Shown here one piece after another: positions 32,105 to 37,078 of a stretch of 37,078 nucleotides of DNA. The notes under the pieces are model-generated. The model was given only the letters and a program-made list of their open reading frames with translations, had not been told where the DNA came from and did not search any database. A program made the position numbers and the translations under genes. Each line of letters begins with the position of its first letter. Positions within the stretch are counted from its first letter, which is position 1. Origin of the DNA: Planctomycetia bacterium (GTDB lineage: Bacteria > Planctomycetota > Planctomycetia > Pirellulales > UBA1268); the NCBI GenBank assembly GCA_009926295.1, contig RFPF01000003.1:1-37078 (forward strand), written 5' to 3'.

Positions 32105-32983
32105 TCAGCGGGGGGCGAGATTCTCCAGATGCGCCCGCAGGCCCGCGTTGTAGTTCACGACGCCTCCCTCGAGATGGGCGAGGCGGGCGGAGAGCGGGGC
32201 CGTCTGCGCGTCGCGACGCAGGTCGGTGAGGTAGTCCTGCAGGATTCGCTTCCGTTCCGGGGTCGTGTTCAGGAGCCAGTGCACCCAGCACCACGACTCG
32301 GCGTATTCGTCCTGCGAGAGATCACCCGCCGAGTGCAACGACTCGAGGCGTTCCAGGTCGATCCTGCACGTGCCCTCGACGAGCCGACCGGCGAGGTGGG
32401 CGAGGTGGGCATCGTGCCGCCCCTGTTCGCTGCGGGGCAACTCGAAGTATTCGGCGATTCCCTCGTCGAGCCAGAGCGGAACCGAGGGGACGACGGCATG
32501 AAGGTAGCCGTGCGTCGTCTCGTGGCGGAGATCCTCGGCGATCCGATCCTGCCACGGCGCGAAGACGGCGAGTCGGGTGTCGGTCTCGACGAAGAACGCC
32601 CTCCGAACCGGGAATCCGGGGAAATACCGGCTCGCGAACCGGTCGTAGCGATCCTGGCTCTCGAAAAGATAGAGGTGCACCGGCTCGTCGGAAATCGGCA
32701 GCCCGAGCCGCTGGCTCACCTCAGTCCGCAGCACGTCGAGCTCGCGCACGAGGCGATGCTGGCCGGCCAAGGGAAAATCGGCATGGATCACGAGTTGGCC
32801 CGCCACGACCTCGCTCCGTTGCGGGAGTTCGGAGGCGGACGACCAGCCGGCGTTCGCAGCGGCATGGACGAGCGTTGAATCGACGAGCGGCTGCGGAGCG
32901 AGCATCGCGAACCGGGCGCAGCCGGCCGCGAGCCCGGCACAGGCACAGGCAATGCATACGGTTCCAGCGGGTCGACGGGACAT
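32105..32983 (-). CDS. Putative lipoprotein zinc metallopeptidase (gluzincin-like, DUF1570-type)
   Basis: The 292-residue protein starts with a short signal sequence and a lipobox-like LAAGC with Cys22, suggesting an outer-envelope lipoprotein. The catalytic motif H154-E-T-T-H158 is followed by WLDEGIAEYFE with Glu174 as a likely third zinc ligand, the pattern of planctomycete DUF1570-type gluzincins. The rest is mixed alpha/beta with a helical C-terminus. Substrate is unknown. Its start lies 11 bases after the receiver-like gene, so it belongs to the phoH-led operon. Reading upstream of 32983 in this frame is antisense noise, and the lipoprotein signal supports the chosen start. Confidence 0.85.
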   Translation of the reverse strand: MSRRPAGTVCIACACAGLAAGCARFAMLAPQPLVDSTLVHAAANAGWSSASELPQRSEVVAGQLVIHADFPLAGQHRLVRELDVLRTEVSQRLGLPISDEPVHLYLFESQDRYDRFASRYFPGFPVRRAFFVETDTRLAVFAPWQDRIAEDLRHETTHGYLHAVVPSVPLWLDEGIAEYFELPRSEQGRHDAHLAHLAGRLVEGTCRIDLERLESLHSAGDLSQDEYAESWCWVHWLLNTTPERKRILQDYLTDLRRDAQTAPLSARLAHLEGGVVNYNAGLRAHLENLAPR

Positions 32984-32994
32984 GGGCAAGGAGG

Positions 32995-33891
32995 CTAGCG
33001 GGACCGCACGGCCCCACCAAGGCCAGTCGGGACACGGTTTTCGCGACCCAGACGCTCCACCCGCCGCAGGGTTCCTTCGAGGCTGTCGAGGGCGACCGGC
33101 CGGGCGAGTACGGCCGCTGCGCCCGCTCGGATGGCCGCCTGCGTAGAATCGCCGCGCGGGAATGATTCCAGCAGCACGATGCCGAGGTTGGGACGGTTGG
33201 CGGCAAGCATCCGCAGCCAGGCGACGTCGTCGGCCTCGATGACGACCGCATCCCACACGAGCAGCGGGCTGGAGGCATCGAGTCTCGGCCGCCCGACCGT
33301 CGAATCCGCCACCCGCCGGCCGGCACCGGCGAGGAGGTCGGCGAGGCCCTCGAGGTCGGCACCCCGGCCGCCGGCGAGAGAGACCGCCCCTCCCCGCTCG
33401 CTCCGGGCCGAATCGACGACGGCCGCGACCGCGTCCACCAGCCGCTCCTCGCGGCGGGCCGTCGCCGGCGTACCCAGCGCGCCGGCGCGTCCCCGGGCGG
33501 AGTCCGCCAGCCAGCACTCGAGTTTCCCCGGAACGTCGTGCCACGAGACCTCTTCCATGCCCGCGAGTGATGGGCCGCTGCGCCGTCGCCCGTCGCCCAG
33601 GCTCGTGACCACTCCGACGAGCGTCGCGAGGGGCCAGCGTCGCGCCACATCCACCGCCGCAGCCTGCTGCCAATGCCCCGGCCGGTCGGCGGCGAACATC
33701 ACGATGGCGGGCGGGCGGGCTTCGTCCCCGTGCACCGCCTCGGCCACCGTGCGGAACGCCACGAGATCGACGCGGCCAGCCACAGCGGCGCGCACGAGGC
33801 CGAGTTCGGTGCCGCCCTCATCCCCGAGCCACACGCAGCGCGGCCTCCCGGCCTCGTGCGACGGAACGGACGCTGGAGACGGTAACGACAT
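32995..33891 (-). CDS. Receiver-like (pseudo-receiver) protein of unknown function
   Basis: The 298-residue protein is not firmly recognised. The C-terminal part (about 205-290) has a CheY-like pattern (LVWDAVVIEADDVAWLRML, then LGIVLLESF, then AIRAGAAAVLARPVAL, which mimics the AGAxxxLxKP element), but the phosphoacceptor Asp and the Lys of KP (here RP) are not in place. The N-terminal part (about 18-120) may be a second degenerate receiver. A Gly/Arg/Ala-rich linker (about 130-175) joins them. There is no signal peptide or membrane helix. It starts 8 bases after phoH and precedes the metallopeptidase gene, so co-transcription is likely. Confidence 0.75.
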   Translation of the reverse strand: MSLPSPASVPSHEAGRPRCVWLGDEGGTELGLVRAAVAGRVDLVAFRTVAEAVHGDEARPPAIVMFAADRPGHWQQAAAVDVARRWPLATLVGVVTSLGDGRRRSGPSLAGMEEVSWHDVPGKLECWLADSARGRAGALGTPATARREERLVDAVAAVVDSARSERGGAVSLAGGRGADLEGLADLLAGAGRRVADSTVGRPRLDASSPLLVWDAVVIEADDVAWLRMLAANRPNLGIVLLESFPRGDSTQAAIRAGAAAVLARPVALDSLEGTLRRVERLGRENRVPTGLGGAVRSR

Positions 33892-33899
33892 GCCACCGA

Positions 33900-35228
33900 T
33901 TACAACAGTTCGCTCGCGAGGTCGGCAAGCGCCGAACGCTCGCCCTTCTCGAGGGTGACGTGGGCGTAGAGCGGCTGCCCCATCATCCGGTTGATCACGT
34001 AGGAGAGGCCATTGGAGAGCGCATCGAGATACGGCTGGTCGATCTGGCAGACGTCCCCCGTGAACACGATCTTCGTTCCCTCGCCCGCCCGCGTGATGAT
34101 CGTCTTGATCTCATGGGGGGTGAGGTTCTGCGCCTCGTCGACGATGAAGAAGATCCTCTGCAGGCTGCGGCCGCGGATGTAGGCCAGCGGCGTGATCTGG
34201 AGCTTCTCGGTCTCCCGCATCTCCGTGACCCGCTGGGCGGCCTGCGTGTTCTCGCCGCACTGATGACGGATCACGGTGAGGTTATCGTAGAGCGGCTGCA
34301 TGTAGGGATCGAGCTTCTCTCCCACGTCACCGGGCAGGAAGCCGAGATCGCGGTTCGACAGCGGCACCACCGGGCGGGCGAGGAGGATCTGCCGGTACTT
34401 CTGCCGGCACTCGAGCGCGGCGGCGAGCGCGAGCAGGGTCTTGCCGGTGCCCGCGGTGCCGGCGATCGTCACGAGCTTGATGTCGTCGTCCATGAGTGCC
34501 CGGAGCGCGAACGACTGCTCGGCGTTCCGCGGCGTGATTCCGTAGCAGGAGAGCTTCTCCACCCGCGTGAAGGCCCGCGATGCGGGCCGGTAGGTCGCCA
34601 GCGCCGACTTGCTGCCGTTGCGAAGGATGAAGTTCTCGTTCGCAACGGGCCGTGGGACGTGGGCGAACTCCCCGGCGGGAACCCCTCCCTCCGCGTAAAA
34701 GCGGTCGATCGTCTCCGAGTCGATCCCCTCCACCACCCGCTTGCCCGTGTACAGCTTGTCGAAGCTCTCGACCTTGTCGGAGGTGTAGTCCTGCGACCTG
34801 AGGCCGAGCGACTTCGCCTTCATTCGCAGGTTCGTGTCCTTCGACACGAGGACCACGGGACGGTCGGCGTGCTCGCGCTGCAGGCGGAGCGTGTGCCCGA
34901 GGATGCGGTGGTCGGGAGTGTCCTGGAGAAACGACTCGTGGAGCCGGTCGTCCGTGCAGCCGCCGAGCACCACGCGGATCGAGCCCAGGCCGTCTCCGAG
35001 CGGACTGCCGTCCGCCGAAAGCACGTCGCCGGTGAGCGAGTCGAGCCGCCGCAGGAACTCGCGGGCCTGGAAGTTGAGGTTCTCGTTGCCTCGCTTGAAC
35101 TGGTCGAGCTCCTCGAGCACCGTGATCGGAATCGCGACGTCGTTCTCCTCGAAATTTCGGATGCAGCCGGAATCGTGCAGGATCACGTTCGTGTCGAGCA
35201 CGAACAACTTCGGCCGGGCATCCCTCAT
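33900..35228 (-). CDS. PhoH-family ATPase with N-terminal PIN domain
   Basis: The 442-residue protein fuses a PIN ribonuclease domain (about 7-150; acidic residues D12 in VLDTNV, E39/E40, and D131) to a PhoH/RecD-like ATPase (about 225-440) with P-loop GTAGTGKT at 257-264 and Walker [11 protein letters not shown]. This PhoH2/YlaK-type arrangement is associated with RNA unwinding and cleavage. The start at 35228 is supported by GGAGG 5-6 bases upstream and by the PIN domain opening immediately; the longer frame upstream is noncoding repeat-like DNA. It leads an operon with the receiver-like and metallopeptidase genes. Confidence 0.94.
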   Translation of the reverse strand: MRDARPKLFVLDTNVILHDSGCIRNFEENDVAIPITVLEELDQFKRGNENLNFQAREFLRRLDSLTGDVLSADGSPLGDGLGSIRVVLGGCTDDRLHESFLQDTPDHRILGHTLRLQREHADRPVVLVSKDTNLRMKAKSLGLRSQDYTSDKVESFDKLYTGKRVVEGIDSETIDRFYAEGGVPAGEFAHVPRPVANENFILRNGSKSALATYRPASRAFTRVEKLSCYGITPRNAEQSFALRALMDDDIKLVTIAGTAGTGKTLLALAAALECRQKYRQILLARPVVPLSNRDLGFLPGDVGEKLDPYMQPLYDNLTVIRHQCGENTQAAQRVTEMRETEKLQITPLAYIRGRSLQRIFFIVDEAQNLTPHEIKTIITRAGEGTKIVFTGDVCQIDQPYLDALSNGLSYVINRMMGQPLYAHVTLEKGERSALADLASELL

Positions 35229-35560
35229 GGCACCTCCAGGGGCTTTCGATCGGTGGCGGTCCGGGCCGGGATGGTAGCGGACCATGGCCCGCGCGGGGAT
35301 GGCGCTTTTCGGCCACGCAGCGCGATATGTGAGCGTTGCGTGAAGGCCCCGGCTCGGGGTTGCCCCGGACCGTCTCGCCGGACGTTCGCCTTCGCCCTCC
35401 GGGCTTCGGCTCGCTCGGATCTGCCCGCGCTGGCGGGAGCGCCTCCGCTTGGCCATCCATGGCTTCGCTGGTCGGATACGCCGGCTCGACGGCAGGGGCA
35501 ACCCCTCGCCTCCCCACGCCCGCGTAGGACAGGCTTCAGCCTGTCATGCCCTACGCCGTC
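35229..35560. other. 332-base gene-free, palindrome-rich region between phoH and the GNAT gene
   Basis: No gene is supported here. The stretch next to phoH (35229-35340) must hold its promoter, but I see no clear -35/-10 pair. The part from about 35340 is rich in short inverted repeats, for example CCCCG-GCT-CGGGG (35347-35359), and its translations in several frames look like repetitive Pro/Arg/Ala-rich junk. It ends in the REP-like palindrome listed separately. The whole 35340-35564 block looks like a dispersed intergenic repeat. Confidence 0.5.
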
Positions 35561-35564
35561 CTAC
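35524..35564. repeat. REP-like palindromic element
   Basis: GACAGGCT-TC-AGCCTGTC (35528-35545) is a perfect 8-base inverted repeat. It is framed by a wider pairing of GTAGGAC (35524-35530) with GTCCTAC (35558-35564), so a larger cruciform or RNA fold is possible. The right edge overlaps the stop of the GNAT gene. Similar 'GGACAGGCTTnCAGCCTGTC' sequences are, to my recollection, dispersed in planctomycete genomes; this cannot be checked inside one window. Confidence 0.55.
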
Positions 35565-36508
35565 GGCTTCCTGAAGATGGTGCCGTGCTCGGTGACCTCG
35601 AAGCCAAGCTTCGTGAACAGACTCATCGCAGGCGCGTTCGTCGACGATGCGTGCGTCTCGACGAGCGACACGCCCTCCTGCGAGAGGTCGTGCAGCGCCT
35701 CGGCGACGAGGTAATGGGCGAGGCCCTGCCGGCGGCGCGGACTCTCGATCTCCACGTCGAGCAGGCCGGCGGCGACCACGCCCCAGGCCCCCGCCAGCGG
35801 CTGCATGTCCCAAAACGACGCGCTGCCCAGCAGTTCCTCCTCCTGGCCGAGCAGTTCGTATCGCCGCAGGGCCACGCCCGTCGTCGTGGCCGCCTCCCAC
35901 CACGTGCGTCGCGCGGGTTCGTCGATGGCCCGCAGCGCCGTGGTCCTTCTGATCGCCAGCTGCGTGCGGTTGACCGGCGGCCTGAAGCCGTGGAGCGAGC
36001 GCCGCAGAACGGCGATCCGCTCTCCCGTCTCGTAGCCCGCCCGCTCGAAGAGCCGACGCATCGACGCCGACGAGTCGAGAATGCCGGGCAGATCGGAGCC
36101 GCCGTAGAGGCCGAGGTAGAAACTCCGCAGTTCGGCCGAACCGCCGCCGAGAATGGTGCCCGCGCCCCGCCGGCGAAGATACGCCTCGCAGCCGCGCAGC
36201 AGTTCGTCGCCGATCTGCTCCTGCAATGGATGCGGGACGACGGCCACGAGAAGCGTCGTACCCACCTGAGTGTCGACGCCGGTGCGGCTGCGGTTCGGCC
36301 CGAAGGCGGCATGCGCGAATCCCACGACGCGGTCGTCGTCGGCAGCCACGATCAGGCCCTCGCGGTCGAAATAGGGCTTGGAAAACACGCTGGCTTCGAG
36401 GAGCGCGGCGGTCATCGGCTGCATGGCCGCCGGCCCCAGATCGGCCGACCGCCACACGTCGGCGAGCCGCGGCGGATCGGCGTTGCGGAAGCAGCGGATT
36501 TCGATCAT
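35561..36508 (-). CDS. Tandem GNAT-family N-acetyltransferase
   Basis: The 315-residue protein contains two GNAT folds. The N-terminal one (about 1-165) has RNADPPRLADVWR and a degenerate acetyl-CoA region (PHPLQEQIGDELL). The C-terminal one (about 180-315) has a good acetyl-CoA-binding motif, RRRQGLAHYLVAEAL, and the typical ending SLFTKLGFEV. Two-domain GNATs with one working half include mycothiol synthase-like enzymes; the substrate here is unknown. It shares an ATGA overlap with the upstream Rieske gene, so they are co-translated. Its stop codon lies in the REP-like element. Confidence 0.88.
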   Translation of the reverse strand: MIEIRCFRNADPPRLADVWRSADLGPAAMQPMTAALLEASVFSKPYFDREGLIVAADDDRVVGFAHAAFGPNRSRTGVDTQVGTTLLVAVVPHPLQEQIGDELLRGCEAYLRRRGAGTILGGGSAELRSFYLGLYGGSDLPGILDSSASMRRLFERAGYETGERIAVLRRSLHGFRPPVNRTQLAIRRTTALRAIDEPARRTWWEAATTTGVALRRYELLGQEEELLGSASFWDMQPLAGAWGVVAAGLLDVEIESPRRRQGLAHYLVAEALHDLSQEGVSLVETHASSTNAPAMSLFTKLGFEVTEHGTIFRKP

Positions 36509-36873
36509 GCCCCCTCCGCTCCGGAAGCCGGACCCGCGGCGTTGACGCGGACGTACACGCCGCCCTCGCGCTCCTGCACGTCGTACACCGGTTGCCGCAC
36601 CGTGGCAGACAACTTATGGCGACCGGTCACGACGTCGAACTGCCATCCGTGCCACGGGCACGTGAGGATGGTGCCGCACAAGTGACCGGTGCCGAGCGGG
36701 CCGCCCTGGTGCGGACAAAGCCCGTCGAGGGCGTGCCATGTGCCGGCCACGTTCGCCAGCGCGACAACCCGCCCCGCGACGATCCGCTCGACGCTGGTGC
36801 CGGGCGGGCACTCGTCCACGGAGGCTGCGCGAAACCACACGGCCTCGTCGAGCGGTTCGGGCGGGTCGGTCAT
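36505..36873 (-). CDS. Small Rieske [2Fe-2S] ferredoxin-like protein
   Basis: The 122-residue protein is a single Rieske domain with both cluster-binding motifs: CPHQGGPL (Cys and His ligands) and CPWHGWQF (Cys and His ligands), 19-20 residues apart. This size and motif pair match NirD/BphF-type soluble Rieske ferredoxins that pass electrons to oxygenases or reductases. No partner oxygenase or reductase lies nearby. The start at 36873 is the first Met before the domain; reading further upstream runs antisense across the end of the neighbouring acyltransferase gene. It is followed by the GNAT gene with a 4-base overlap. Confidence 0.92.
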   Translation of the reverse strand: MTDPPEPLDEAVWFRAASVDECPPGTSVERIVAGRVVALANVAGTWHALDGLCPHQGGPLGTGHLCGTILTCPWHGWQFDVVTGRHKLSATVRQPVYDVQEREGGVYVRVNAAGPASGAEGA

Positions 36874-36908
36874 GGGCGGGCACCGATTGGGCTCCGCGCG
36901 GACCAGCA

Positions 36909-37078
36909 TCACGCCGCGGAGCGGCCCACTGTAGCCTGTGGAGGCTGTCCTCGCCATCGGCGGTGCACCCACCAGTACTGGGCCGGGGCGCGCCGGATCG
37001 CCCGCTCCAGGATCGAGGTGTACCACTGCGAGACCGCCCGCAGGTCCGCGGTGCCGGCCCCGCCCGCGGCGGGGTCGG
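36909..37078 (-). CDS. C-terminal end of an LpxL/HtrB-family lipid A acyltransferase (5' part outside window)
   Basis: Reading the minus strand from the right edge gives 56 codons ending in TGA at 36911-36909. The tail QWYTSILERAIRRAPAQY followed by WWVHRRWRG is the typical C-terminus of LpxL/LpxM-type lysophospholipid acyltransferases (commonly PEQWxWxHRRWK). These inner-membrane enzymes add secondary acyl chains to lipid A, supporting an LPS-bearing outer membrane. The catalytic HxxxxD motif would lie outside the window. The Rieske gene starts 35 bases downstream, so the genes may be co-transcribed. Confidence 0.8.
   Translation of the reverse strand, partial: DPAAGGAGTADLRAVSQWYTSILERAIRRAPAQYWWVHRRWRGQPPQATVGRSAA

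Noticed and set aside
35340-35517. N-terminal extension of PhoH through the intergenic region (start at 35501)
   Set aside because: The added residues are repetitive Arg/Pro/Ser-rich sequence over palindromes, while ATG 35228 has a good Shine-Dalgarno and begins the PIN domain.
1-37078. CRISPR arrays, tRNA/rRNA genes, insertion sequences, prophage or integron signals
   Set aside because: No regularly spaced repeats, cloverleaf or rRNA-like sequence, transposase, integrase or phage structural genes were seen on either strand.

Overview
The window reads as chromosomal DNA of a high-GC, outer-membrane-bearing bacterium, most likely a planctomycete of the Pirellulales type (inference from gene content, not a database result). 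Pointers are an S46 dipeptidyl-peptidase fused to a DUF1080-type domain, a YdjY-family secreted protein, REP-like 'GACAGGCTTCAGCCTGTC' palindromes, HemQ-type heme synthesis, an LpxL-type lipid A acyltransferase tail, and a peptidoglycan mini-cluster with divergent members. No rRNA, tRNA, CRISPR array, insertion sequence or phage gene was seen. Coding density is very high and several convergent genes overlap at their 3' ends.

Left part (1-10942): a partial secreted S46 peptidase on the minus strand, then a plus-strand housekeeping run: comM/yifB, a PAP2 membrane phosphatase, a stand-alone receiver protein, dnaG and rpoD (a macromolecular-synthesis pair closed by a strong hairpin), a zinc-ribbon coiled-coil protein and greA. 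Middle-left (10939-15167): a YggS PLP protein with a large orphan protein on the minus strand, a YdjY-type secreted protein, and hemQ.

Centre (15326-20616): the most interesting locus, a tightly packed four-gene operon encoding a 90-residue WXG100-like protein, a 203-residue helical protein, a second 78-residue WXG100-like protein and a 1390-residue membrane-anchored FtsK/SpoIIIE ATPase with three ATPase-like modules. This is the minimal logic of a type VII (ESX-like) secretion system, here in an apparently diderm bacterium, with no recognisable EccB/EccD/EccE/MycP or EsaA/EssA/EssB partner in the window. Both small proteins carry W-x-D instead of W-x-G, and only the middle ATPase module keeps a P-loop.

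Right part: a two-PDZ HtrA protease and a membrane-anchored Rossmann protein (minus); an overlapping plus-strand operon cinA-htrA-thiL-tsaE in which the CinA amidase domain has lost its active-site motif; a lipoyl-less 2-oxoacid acyltransferase; an isochorismatase-like hydrolase; a minus-strand cluster of MurE-like ligase, MurB-like reductase and FtsQ-like protein, in which the first two have lost expected catalytic or ligand residues; a lipoprotein metallopeptidase and a receiver-like protein downstream of PIN-PhoH; a 332-base palindrome-rich gap; a tandem GNAT protein, a Rieske protein and the end of an LpxL-family acyltransferase.
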